From: CAVZBW01 sp963778465
GTDB taxonomy: Bacteria > Actinomycetota > Acidimicrobiia > Acidimicrobiales > RAAP-2
DNA: 64,000 nucleotides
Direction of reading: 5' to 3'
NCBI GenBank assembly: GCA_963778465.1
Contig: CAVZUK010000002.1
Location: 434,001-498,000 of the forward strand
The stretch's first letter is position 1. Each line of letters starts with the position of its first letter. The position numbers were made by a program, and so were the translations under genes. The notes under the pieces were generated by a model. The model did not search any database and had not been told where the DNA came from. It saw only the letters and a program-made list of their open reading frames with translations. This document shows positions 1-7,805 of this stretch, one piece after another.

Positions 1-380
1 TCTGGGCTTCTCCGGGCACCTTCACCGCCGAGCAGGTGGCGTTCATGACGGAGCCCTTCGGCACCGAGGACCGGATCCGTGCGTCGTGGGCCCCCTACCA
101 GCTGGCGCACGGGCGGCCGATGTCGGAAGCGCCGATGACGGCGGGTCCCGTGTCGGTGCCGACCCTGCTGCTCTACGGTCCCGACGACCACGTCGTCGGA
201 GAGGACTTCGTGCCGGCCTGCGAGGCCGGGTTCGATGACCGGATCGGACCGCTGGTCGTGCCCGGAGCCGGCCATTTCCTGCAGTGGGAACGGGCCGACA
301 TCTTGAACCGTCTGCTGGGCGCCACGATGGGCGATCTCGTTGCCGGGGGCGGCGAGGCGGCCCGGCACGGGCGGCGGTGA
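1..380 (+). CDS. alpha/beta hydrolase, C-terminal part (cut by window edge)
   Basis: The reading frame is already open at base 3, so only about the last 125 residues of a longer protein are visible. They look like the C-terminal third of an alpha/beta-fold hydrolase: a strand followed by GPDDHVV, which would carry the acidic residue of the triad, and then a GAGHFLQWE segment, the usual place of the catalytic histidine next to an acidic residue. The nucleophile elbow lies outside the window, so substrate and subfamily cannot be named. Its stop codon overlaps the GTG start of the following CoA-transferase as GTGA, suggesting translational coupling in one operon. Confidence 0.75.
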   Translation, partial: WASPGTFTAEQVAFMTEPFGTEDRIRASWAPYQLAHGRPMSEAPMTAGPVSVPTLLLYGPDDHVVGEDFVPACEAGFDDRIGPLVVPGAGHFLQWERADILNRLLGATMGDLVAGGGEAARHGRR

Positions 381-2869
381 GGGTCTCCGACCTCCGGGTC
401 GTGGACCTGTCGGTGGGCATCGCCGGTGCGTACTGCACCAAGCTGCTCGCGGATGCCGGGGCCGACGTCCTCGTCGCCGATGCCGAACCCATCGACAGCG
501 GGCCCGTCGACACCCAGTCCGTCCACGCCGGGCTCCGGCAGTTCCTCCTCGCCTCCAAGCGCTCCGTGAGCCCGGAGCACGGCGCACGTCTCGCGCGGGA
601 GGCCGATCTCGTCGTCGCCGGCGCCTCCTTCGACGCGTCCGAGGCCCTTCGCGACGACCCGGCGCGAGTCGTCGTCTCGATCACCCCGTTCGGGCGGTCG
701 GGCCCCTGGGTTGGACGCCCGGCGACCGAGTTCACCCTGCAGGCGGCCTGCGGGTCGACCGGCAGCCGGGGCCTTCCCGGGGAGCCTCCACTCGCCGCGG
801 GAGGCGGCGTGGGCGAGTGGTTGACGGGCGCCTACGCCGCGGTGGGGGCGCTGTCCGCGGCGTGGCGGGTCTCCCGGACCGGTTTCGGGGGCCTCGTCGA
901 CGTCGCCCTGCTCGACTGCATGGCCGTGGGCATGGCCACCTTCCCCTCCGTCTTTGCCGACTTCGCCGCGGCCTGCGGGCGCCGGCCCGTTCCCGCGACG
1001 ACCCGACGGATCGAGGTGCCGTCCGTCGAGCCGACGGCCGACGGCTGGGTCAACTTCACGACCAACAGTGCCCAGCAGTTCGCGGACTTCGCTGCCTTGA
1101 TCGGCCATCCCGAGATCACCGAGGACGCCCGATTCGTGCGCGCCATGCCGCGCTTCGAGAACCGAGAGGCCTTCTGGGAGCTCACCCGCGCCTACACGCG
1201 GCCGCGGAGCTCACAGACCGTGCTCGACGAGGCGGGCCTGCTCCGCATCCCCGTCGCCCCGGTGCTCGAGGGCTCGTCGGTGCTCACTTTCCCCCATTTC
1301 GTCGAGCGCGGGGTCTTCGTGGAGAACCCCACGGGAGGCTTCCTGCAGCCCCGATCCCCTTACCGGCTGCACGGGTTGGAGCAGCAGGCGTTCGGCCCGC
1401 TGCCCGGGCCGGGGGAGGACGATGCCGGCGTCGGCTGGGCTGGCGTCGACCGGGCTGGCGTCGACCGGGCTGGCGTCGACCGGGCCGCCGTCGACCGGGC
1501 CGTCGTCGACCGGGCCGTCGTCGACCGGGCCGCCGTCGACGTGGAGGAGCCGGAGCGGCGGCGACCGGGTTTGCCGACCGCCCGGGATGGGACAGCGGAG
1601 GACGCGTTGCCGCTGCGGGGGATCCGGACGGTCGATCTGACCGCCTGGTGGGCCGGGCCGAGCGCCACCCACGTGTTGGCCGCCCTCGGCGCCGACGTCA
1701 TCAAAGTGGAGTCGACGGTTCGGCCCGACCTCATGCGCTTCTCGAGCGTCAAGGGACCGGGCGAGGAGCGCTGGTGGGAGTGGGGACCGCTCGCCCACGC
1801 CGTCAACACCAACAAACGGGGCGTGACGATGGACCTCACCCGGGACGAGGGCCGGGCCCTGGCGGAGCGACTCTTCGCCACCGCCGACCTCGTCGTCGAG
1901 AACTACACGCCGCGCGTGATGGAGCAGTTCGGTTTCGACTGGGACCGGCTACACGAGCTCAATCCCCGCCTCTGCCTGGTGCGGATGCCGGCCTTCGGGC
2001 TCGACGGGCCATGGAGGGACCGCCCGGGCTTCGCCCAGACGATGGAGTCCCTGACCGGGTTGGCCGCCGGCACCGGCTGGCCGGACGGATCCCCGGTCCT
2101 CGTGGGGGGAGCCGCAGACCCGATCTCGGGGCTCCACGCGACCTTTGCCGCCCTGGTCGCGCTCTGCGTCCGGTCGGAGAGCGGCGCTGGCTATCTCGTG
2201 GAGTCGACCATGGTGGAGGCGGCCCTCAATGCGGCCACCCCGGCGCTGATCGCGAGCCAGCTCACCGGTCGCACGCCGGGGAGGGTCGGCAACCGGAGCA
2301 CCAGCGGATCGGTGCCGCAGGGCGTCTATCCGTGCGCGGCCGAGGACACGTGGGTGGCGATCGAGGTGGAGAACGACGGCCAATGGGCCCGGCTCTGCGA
2401 AGTCCTCGGGACGGAGGGCCTCGACGGCGAGCCGGGCTTCGCCGATTGGACGACCCGGTGGGCACGGGCAGACGAGCTCGACCAGTGGCTCCGCGTCGTG
2501 ACCGGTGCCTGGGATGCCGGCGACCTCGCCGAGCGGCTCGTCGCGTCGGGCGTCCCCTCGGCCGTCGTGATCCGCCCCCCGGAGATCGCGGACAACCCGC
2601 AGATCCGGCACCGGGGGATGTTCGAGGTCGAGGACCATCCTCTCACCGGACGACACCGTCTCCCGGGCCTGCCCTTCAGGATGGACGGCGTGCCGGCATG
2701 GGTCCGGTTCCCGTCGCCGCTACTCGGAGAGCACAACGACGAGGTGTTCGGAGAGCTCGGCGTCGATGCAAGAGCCCGGACGGACCTGCGCGACCCGCGG
2801 CATCATCGGGGAAGATCTGGCGCAGGCCCGATGAATCCTTGGATCCGACCCGCAGGGGGGAGCCGGTGA
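377..2869 (+). CDS. two-domain family III CoA-transferase (CaiB/Frc-like tandem fusion)
   Basis: This 830-residue protein contains two complete family III (CaiB/BaiF/formyl-CoA transferase) units, residues 1 to about 345 and about 410 to 800; a single unit is normally near 400 residues. Each begins with the family strand-helix pattern (LRVVDLSVGIAGAYCTK and IRTVDLTAWWAGPSATH). In the second unit the position of the covalent-intermediate aspartate is occupied (Asp581, GGAADPISG). In the first the aligned position is Glu147 (GVGEWLTG), so the N-half is probably structural or differently active. The halves are joined by a repetitive linker encoded by a 15-base tandem repeat. The family moves CoA between carboxylic acids in the cytoplasm. 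The GTG start overlaps the preceding stop, and the stop overlaps the next GTG. An open frame continues upstream to 284, but the family N-terminus begins here. Confidence 0.85.
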   Translation: MRVSDLRVVDLSVGIAGAYCTKLLADAGADVLVADAEPIDSGPVDTQSVHAGLRQFLLASKRSVSPEHGARLAREADLVVAGASFDASEALRDDPARVVVSITPFGRSGPWVGRPATEFTLQAACGSTGSRGLPGEPPLAAGGGVGEWLTGAYAAVGALSAAWRVSRTGFGGLVDVALLDCMAVGMATFPSVFADFAAACGRRPVPATTRRIEVPSVEPTADGWVNFTTNSAQQFADFAALIGHPEITEDARFVRAMPRFENREAFWELTRAYTRPRSSQTVLDEAGLLRIPVAPVLEGSSVLTFPHFVERGVFVENPTGGFLQPRSPYRLHGLEQQAFGPLPGPGEDDAGVGWAGVDRAGVDRAGVDRAAVDRAVVDRAVVDRAAVDVEEPERRRPGLPTARDGTAEDALPLRGIRTVDLTAWWAGPSATHVLAALGADVIKVESTVRPDLMRFSSVKGPGEERWWEWGPLAHAVNTNKRGVTMDLTRDEGRALAERLFATADLVVENYTPRVMEQFGFDWDRLHELNPRLCLVRMPAFGLDGPWRDRPGFAQTMESLTGLAAGTGWPDGSPVLVGGAADPISGLHATFAALVALCVRSESGAGYLVESTMVEAALNAATPALIASQLTGRTPGRVGNRSTSGSVPQGVYPCAAEDTWVAIEVENDGQWARLCEVLGTEGLDGEPGFADWTTRWARADELDQWLRVVTGAWDAGDLAERLVASGVPSAVVIRPPEIADNPQIRHRGMFEVEDHPLTGRHRLPGLPFRMDGVPAWVRFPSPLLGEHNDEVFGELGVDARARTDLRDPRHHRGRSGAGPMNPWIRPAGGSR
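1424..1540 (+). repeat. 15-base tandem repeat inside the CoA-transferase linker
   Basis: About seven to eight head-to-tail copies of a 15-base unit, consensus GCYGYCGTCGACCGG; copies starting at 1439, 1454 and 1469 are identical, later copies vary at two positions, and the last is partial. The period is a multiple of three, so it stays in frame and encodes a repeated five-residue unit (AGVDR, AAVDR, AVVDR) between the two CoA-transferase domains. It is a coding minisatellite, likely to vary in length by slippage. Confidence 0.9.
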
Positions 2870-4038
2870 GCACGCATCCGTTCCGCGACGTGGCCATCGT
2901 GGGCATCCACAACACGCCGCAGGCGCGCCGCCTCGAGGGTCACGACGGTCGGACCATCACCATGGAGGCGGCCCTCGGGGCCGTGGCCGACGCCGGGCTC
3001 ACCCCCTACGACGTCGACGGGGTCGTCGGGGGCGCGGGCGCCACGGACTTCGTCTACCAGCACCGCATCGGGCCGGTGTGGCGGTCGATGTCGGGGGCCG
3101 GGATCCCCGCGGTGCTCGAGGCCGCCGCCGCCATCGCATGCGGCTTCGCCACCACCGTGCTCATCGCCTCCGGATCCGCCGGCGTCTACACCGAGCGCGA
3201 ATCCACCGCCCCGTGGACCCGGCCGGCGCACGAGTTCGTCGTGGGCTTCGGGATGTTCACCGCGGCGGAGTTCGCCCTGATCGCCCGCCGGCACATGGAG
3301 GTCTACGGCACGAGGCCGGAGTCGCTGGCGACGGTCGCCGCCACCATCCGCAACAACGGGCACGTCAACCCCGAGGCCATCTACCACGGGCGGGGTCCGT
3401 TCACGCCGGCGGACATCCTCGCCAGCCGGATGGTCGCCGATCCCTTTCACCTCTTGGACTGCTCCACGACGTCGGAGGGAGGGTGCGCGCTGGTGCTGCA
3501 GCGAGCCGACCGCGGCGCCGACGGCGCGAAGGACCCGGTGTTCGTGCTCGGCGGGAGCACGGACCACTACGGCCCCTCGTACCAGCACCCACCGAGCTTC
3601 GACCTCGCCGGGCGCCGTGACCCCGGGCTGGTCAACGGGTGGGTGGGGCGCCGGGCGGCAAGGGCGGCGTTCGCCACCTGCGGGCTGGGGCCGCGCGACG
3701 TCGACGTCTGCGAGTTCTACGACCCCTTCAGCTTCGAGATCATCCGCCAGTTCGAGGCGTTCGGGTTCTGCGGCGAGGGCGAGGGAGGGGACTTCGTGCT
3801 CGACGGGTCGATCGAGGTGGGCGGCCGCAACCCGATCACGACCGACGGCGGGCTCATGTCCTTCAGCCATGCCGGCGCCCAGGCCCAGCTCCTCCAGCGG
3901 GTGATCCGCGCCGTCCAGCAGTTGCGCGGGGAGTGTGCCACCCAGCAGGTGCCCGGTGCCCGGGTGGCGATGTGCTCGGGCGGGGGTGCCGGGGCGTTGT
4001 TCACCGACGTGATGCTGCTCGGGAGGGATCGACCGTGA
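2866..4038 (+). CDS. thiolase-like protein, Ltp2/SCP2-thiolase family
   Basis: This 390-residue protein has the thiolase fold pattern of the SCP2/lipid-transfer (Ltp) branch. By-eye alignment with the intact thiolase at 61011 places Ser76 (MSGAG) where the nucleophilic cysteine should be, and Tyr285 (FYDPFS) where thiolases have the His of HDCF; the C-terminal GHPxGA loop is altered to SHAGAQ. Loss of the cysteine together with a downstream DUF35 gene is the arrangement of Ltp2-ChsH2-type retro-aldolases of steroid side-chain breakdown, so C-C cleavage of a beta-hydroxyacyl-CoA rather than thiolysis is a reasonable inference. It overlaps both neighbours by GTGA. A thioester-binding role without cleavage cannot be excluded. 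Confidence 0.75.
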   Translation: MSTHPFRDVAIVGIHNTPQARRLEGHDGRTITMEAALGAVADAGLTPYDVDGVVGGAGATDFVYQHRIGPVWRSMSGAGIPAVLEAAAAIACGFATTVLIASGSAGVYTERESTAPWTRPAHEFVVGFGMFTAAEFALIARRHMEVYGTRPESLATVAATIRNNGHVNPEAIYHGRGPFTPADILASRMVADPFHLLDCSTTSEGGCALVLQRADRGADGAKDPVFVLGGSTDHYGPSYQHPPSFDLAGRRDPGLVNGWVGRRAARAAFATCGLGPRDVDVCEFYDPFSFEIIRQFEAFGFCGEGEGGDFVLDGSIEVGGRNPITTDGGLMSFSHAGAQAQLLQRVIRAVQQLRGECATQQVPGARVAMCSGGGAGALFTDVMLLGRDRP

Positions 4039-4448
4039 CCTGGTTGGAACCGCAGAAGGGTGCGATACCGGAGCCCCGACCCTCGCTGGTCTCGCGGCCC
4101 TATTGGGATGGCCTGGAGCGTGGCGAGCTGCTGTACCAGCGATGCGGGAACTGTGGGGGCGTCACGCACACCCCGGCGTCGGTGTGCTCGCACTGCGGAT
4201 CCGCGAACCTCGCCTGGGAACCGAGCAGCGGGCGGGGCGTCATCTACAGCTGGACGATCGTGTGGCGTCCCCAGACGCCCGAGTTCACCGTGCCCTACGT
4301 GCCGATCGTGGTCGACGTCGAGGAGGGGTGGCAGCTGCTGTCGAATCTTGTCGGATGCGAGCACGACGCGGTCCACGTGAGGATGGCCGTCGAGGTCGAG
4401 TACCACCGTGTCGGCGGGGTGACCCTGCCCTACTTCCGGCCCCGCTGA
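4035..4448 (+). CDS. DUF35 zinc-ribbon/OB-fold acyl-CoA-binding partner
   Basis: A 137-residue protein with the DUF35 layout: an N-terminal helix (RPYWDGLERGEL), a rubredoxin-like zinc ribbon with Cys37, Cys40, Cys51 and Cys54 (CGNC and CSHC), then an OB-fold segment (GRGVIYSWTIV, YVPIVVDVEEG). Proteins of this family bind acyl-CoA and pair with thiolase-superfamily partners. The GTG start overlaps the stop of the thiolase-like gene, so the two are probably made together and form a complex. This is the last gene of the leading + strand operon; a hairpin follows directly. Confidence 0.85.
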   Translation: MTWLEPQKGAIPEPRPSLVSRPYWDGLERGELLYQRCGNCGGVTHTPASVCSHCGSANLAWEPSSGRGVIYSWTIVWRPQTPEFTVPYVPIVVDVEEGWQLLSNLVGCEHDAVHVRMAVEVEYHRVGGVTLPYFRPR

Positions 4449-4474
4449 GGCGGCGAGGCGGCCCCTCGTCGCCT
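4448..4474. terminator. hairpin between convergent genes
   Basis: An 11-base stem (AGGCGGCGAGG with CCTCGTCGCCT, one G-U pair) around a five-base loop fills the 24-base gap between the DUF35 stop on the + strand and the amidohydrolase stop on the - strand. There is no U tract on either side, so it would be a bidirectional, non-canonical terminator. Confidence 0.5.
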
Positions 4475-5762
4475 ACGCGGTCTTGACGGTGTTGCGCGAG
4501 CTGATCTTCGCCCAGGCGGCGCGGTCCCTCTCGTCCGCCGGACGCCCCACCCGCGTCACCGTGTCGACGTCGGGGGACTCGGCCCGGAGGGCGGCGACCC
4601 GGCACTGGTCCTCCGGGCGGTGGGCAAAGGGGTCGAAGCGGTAGTGGCGCATGGCGTTTCGGTGCGTGATCTTGTCGATCTGGCCCTCTTCCAGCCCCGC
4701 GAGCACCTCGACGAGGGTCTCAGGCGCGGTCGGCCAGGTGCCGTCCGAGTGCGGGTAGTCCGACTCCCAGCAGACGTTGTCGATGTTGAAGTGCTCGATG
4801 TTGGCGACGCCCACGGGCTCCTTGATGAAGCAGCACAAGATGTTGCGCCGAAAGACGTCGGTCGGCCCGTGCACGCCCTCGGGGAAGCGGTGCCCCGTCC
4901 AACCCTGGTGCCGGTCGAGGACGTGCTCGGCGCGCCACAGGAAGTACGGGATCCACCCGATGTCGCCCTCGGTGAGCGAGAACGTGAGCCCGGGAAAGCG
5001 CTCAAAGGCGTTGCACCAGATCAGGTCGGCGAGCGTGAGGATGGAGGAGACGGGCGAGAGCGTCATGGCGGTGCTGGCGGGCGCATCGGCGGAGGTGTGG
5101 AAGTTCCGAGACGACGAGCCCACGTGGCAGCACAGCACGGTCCCCTCGTCGACGGCGGCTGCGAACAGCGGGTCCCACGCCCGGGAGTGGATGCTCGGCA
5201 TGCCGAGCGCCTCGGGGTTCTCGGAGAAGGTCACGGCGTGACAGCCCTTGGCGGCCAGCCGACGTACCTCCCTGCCGGCCAGCTCGGGGTCGAAGAGCGG
5301 CAGCAGCCCGCACGGGATGAAGCGGTCGGGGTAGGCGCCGCACCACTCTTCGACGTGCCAGTCGTTGTAGGCCTGGATCATGACCAGGTTGACGTCCGGG
5401 TCGGGACCCTGGTTGAGGACCTGGCCCGAGAAGCCGGTCCAGTTGGGGAAGTTGAGCCCGGCCAGCTGGCCGCCGGCGTTCATGTCGCGCACCCGCTGGT
5501 GCACGTCGTAGCAGCCGGGACGCATCTCCTCGTACCGGCTGGCGTCGATGTTGAAGTACTCGGGCGACTTGCCGGCGACGGCGTTCAGGCCGAGGTTCCT
5601 CCCCCGGACGTCGCCGTAGTACCACTGCTGGGTCCCGTCGGGCTCCTCGACGACGCGGGGTACCCGATCCCGGTACCGCGCCGGCACGTGCCGGTCGAAC
5701 ATATCGGCGGGCTCGGCGATATGGTCGTCCACGCTGATGAGGATCAAGTCGTCGGCCTTCAC
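4473..5762 (-). CDS. amidohydrolase family 2 protein (TIM-barrel metal hydrolase/decarboxylase)
   Basis: About 429 residues in the ACMSD-like amidohydrolase-2 family, whose members are metal-dependent hydrolases or decarboxylases. Metal-site features visible are DDHIAEP near the N-terminus (His14), a mid-barrel CCHVGS histidine, and WESDYPHSDGTWP carrying the late aspartate. The GTG at 5762 is chosen because family homology begins just after it (ILISVDDH). An upstream ATG at 5855 would overlap the divergent gene and adds residues unlike the family. It is convergent with DUF35 and divergent from the amidohydrolase at 5821. Substrate unknown. Confidence 0.75.
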   Translation of the reverse strand: MKADDLILISVDDHIAEPADMFDRHVPARYRDRVPRVVEEPDGTQQWYYGDVRGRNLGLNAVAGKSPEYFNIDASRYEEMRPGCYDVHQRVRDMNAGGQLAGLNFPNWTGFSGQVLNQGPDPDVNLVMIQAYNDWHVEEWCGAYPDRFIPCGLLPLFDPELAGREVRRLAAKGCHAVTFSENPEALGMPSIHSRAWDPLFAAAVDEGTVLCCHVGSSSRNFHTSADAPASTAMTLSPVSSILTLADLIWCNAFERFPGLTFSLTEGDIGWIPYFLWRAEHVLDRHQGWTGHRFPEGVHGPTDVFRRNILCCFIKEPVGVANIEHFNIDNVCWESDYPHSDGTWPTAPETLVEVLAGLEEGQIDKITHRNAMRHYRFDPFAHRPEDQCRVAALRAESPDVDTVTRVGRPADERDRAAWAKISSRNTVKTA

Positions 5763-5820
5763 GAGGCGACGGTAGCAGTAGGTTGTCGAGGGTTCCACGG
5801 TCCCGGGGAGTGAGCGCCGT

Positions 5821-6951
5821 GTGGGGGAGAGCGCCTTGAGCGAGCGGCGGATCATCGACGCGGACGGCCACGTGCTCGAGCCCCGTTCGGCATGGGCTTC
5901 GCTGCCCGACCCCTATCGGCCGGTGATCGACACCGACCCGGGCGGCCTCGACCACGTCCGTGTCGGCGGGCAGGAGGTTTTCGTGGCCCGGCTCGGTCAG
6001 ATGGGCCTTCCCGGCACCGACGTCGGCGAGCCGGTCGGGCCGGTCCCCCTCGAGGAGGCGCGAGCGGGTGCCTCGGACCCGGTGGCCCGCCTCGCCGACA
6101 TGGACGGCGAAGGCATCGACGAGGTCGTCCTCTACCCGACGATCGGACTGGGCTTTTGGGCCATCACCGACCCGGCGGCTGCCATCGCGGTGGCGAGGGC
6201 CTACAACGACTGGCTGGCCGACTACTGCTCGGCCGACCCGGCGCGCCTGCACGGTGCGGCGATGGTGCCCTTCCAGGATCCCGACGCCGCCGTGGCCGAG
6301 CTCGAGAGGGCGAGGGAGGAGCTCGGGTTCGTCTCCGCCTTCGTCCGTCCGAACCCCTGCCTCGGCCGCACGCTGGTCGACCCGGCCAACGAGCGGTTCT
6401 GGTCGGCGGCCGCATCCCTCGGCGTGCCGGTGGCGGTGCACGAGGGGTTCCAGGCGGCGATCCCTCCGCTCGGCTCCGACCGCCAGCCGACCAACGTGCT
6501 CGTGTTGCACGCCGTCTCCCACACCTTCGAGCAAATGCTCGCATGCGCCCAGCTCATCGGCCTGGGCGTCCTGGAGCGGCACCCGACGCTCAAGGTCGTG
6601 TTCCTGGAGGCGGGCGGTGGCTGGGCCCCGTACTGGCTGGGTCGTCTGGACCACCAGGTCCCCTCGTACCACCGGTACGCACCGCCGCTGTCGCTGCTGC
6701 CGAGCCAGTACTTCGCCCGCCAGTGCTGGGTCAGCTTCGAGATCGACGAGGAGACCTTGCCGGCACTGGCGCCGTTCCTCGGGCCGGACCGCATCGTGTG
6801 GGGATCGGACTACCCGCACGCCGACTCCACGTTCCCCGGGGCCGTGGCCGAGATCGAGAAGGCGGTCTCGCCCCTGGACGAGGAGAGCCGCCGGCGTATC
6901 CTCGGTGCAAACGCCGCCGAGCTCTACTCGCTCGACGAGTCGCCCACCTGA
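5821..6951 (+). CDS. amidohydrolase family 2 protein
   Basis: A 376-residue ACMSD-like amidohydrolase. It shows IIDADGHVLEP at the N-terminus, a conserved GSDRQPTN segment before the His region (VLHAVSHTF), the acidic FLEAGGGWAP strand, and WGSDYPHADSTFP with the metal aspartate near the C-terminus. The GTG at 5821 has a GGGGAG about ten bases upstream; a TTG at 5836 with GGGGGA before it is an alternative start. It is divergent from the amidohydrolase ending at 4473 (58 bases between starts), so the two may share a promoter region. Convergent with the SDR at 6952 with no gap between stops. Confidence 0.75.
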   Translation: MGESALSERRIIDADGHVLEPRSAWASLPDPYRPVIDTDPGGLDHVRVGGQEVFVARLGQMGLPGTDVGEPVGPVPLEEARAGASDPVARLADMDGEGIDEVVLYPTIGLGFWAITDPAAAIAVARAYNDWLADYCSADPARLHGAAMVPFQDPDAAVAELERAREELGFVSAFVRPNPCLGRTLVDPANERFWSAAASLGVPVAVHEGFQAAIPPLGSDRQPTNVLVLHAVSHTFEQMLACAQLIGLGVLERHPTLKVVFLEAGGGWAPYWLGRLDHQVPSYHRYAPPLSLLPSQYFARQCWVSFEIDEETLPALAPFLGPDRIVWGSDYPHADSTFPGAVAEIEKAVSPLDEESRRRILGANAAELYSLDESPT

Positions 6952-7776
6952 TCAGGCGCCCCCGAAGGACGCCTCCGGGTCGGCACGCCATCCCGTGAGC
7001 AGCTGCCCCCCGAGCTCGTCGCAGGGCCAGCGCAGGGTCTGGGCCTCGGAGACGATGGCGTCGACCACGGCGCGGGCGGCGGCCGGAGCGGGCGTGATGT
7101 AGTCGTCCACGGCGAGGCGGCCCTGGTGGGCGGCCCGTGCCATCTCCTCGTACCCGGGCTCCGTGGCGGCCTCGGGCTCCCGGGCGGACAAGGCCAGCAT
7201 GTCCGTGTCCACCGGCCCGGGCATGATCTCGACGACCCGGATCCCGAACGGCGCGACCTCCGTGCGCAACGACTCCCCCAAGGCCTGGACGGCCGCCTTG
7301 GAGGCCCGGTAGACGGAGTAGAAGGGTGCGGGCACGAGCAGCGACGACGAGGTCACGTTGCACACGACGCCACCGCCGTTGGCCCGCAGGATGGGAACGG
7401 CGCGGCGCGTGATCTCGACGAGCCCGAACACGTTGGTCTCGAAGACCGATCGCCACTCGTCCATCGGAACCGCCTCGACGGGCAGGTAGCGCCGCTCGAT
7501 CCCCGCGTTGTTGACGAGCACCCGGAGGTCGGCCGGGAGGTCGATGGTCTCGGGGTGGTCGACGTCGACCCGGCCCACAGTCACGGTGCCGAGCGAGCCG
7601 GGGTCCGTCCCGGCCTCCTCGGCCGCGGCCTCGAGCTCGCCACTCAGGTCGGGCGAGGAAGAGGGATCCCGCATGGTCGCCACGACGTCGAAGCCGGCCA
7701 CCGCCAGCTGCACGGCCACCGCGCGGCCGAGGCCGCGGCTGGCGCCGGTGACGAGGGCGACACCTTCGGGCTTCAC
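6952..7776 (-). CDS. short-chain dehydrogenase/reductase
   Basis: A 274-residue classical SDR. The cofactor motif TGASRGLG is at residues 10-17, NNAG follows near 90, catalytic Ser lies at 143-145 and the YRASK motif gives Tyr156 and Lys160. An arginine soon after the second strand (TMRDP) suggests NADPH preference, which is an inference. The GTG start at 7776 has GAGGGA upstream. It lies 29 bases downstream of the amidohydrolase ending at 7806 on the same strand and is probably co-transcribed with it. Substrate unknown; oxidation or reduction of an alcohol/ketone intermediate is likely. Confidence 0.85.
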   Translation of the reverse strand: MKPEGVALVTGASRGLGRAVAVQLAVAGFDVVATMRDPSSSPDLSGELEAAAEEAGTDPGSLGTVTVGRVDVDHPETIDLPADLRVLVNNAGIERRYLPVEAVPMDEWRSVFETNVFGLVEITRRAVPILRANGGGVVCNVTSSSLLVPAPFYSVYRASKAAVQALGESLRTEVAPFGIRVVEIMPGPVDTDMLALSAREPEAATEPGYEEMARAAHQGRLAVDDYITPAPAAARAVVDAIVSEAQTLRWPCDELGGQLLTGWRADPEASFGGA

Positions 7777-7805
7777 GGCTGTCCCTCGGTCCCCTTGGCC
7801 CCGCG

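Noticed and set aside
284..376. Upstream extension of the two-domain CoA-transferase
   Set aside because: The frame is open, but it overlaps the hydrolase end and the family N-terminus starts at 377, where a GTGA overlap gives a natural start.
1424..1540. CRISPR-like regular repeats
   Set aside because: Units are contiguous with no spacers and are in frame with a coding gene.
5763..5855. Longer start (ATG 5855) for the amidohydrolase at 4473
   Set aside because: The added residues are basic and unlike the family, and the start would lie inside the divergent amidohydrolase gene.
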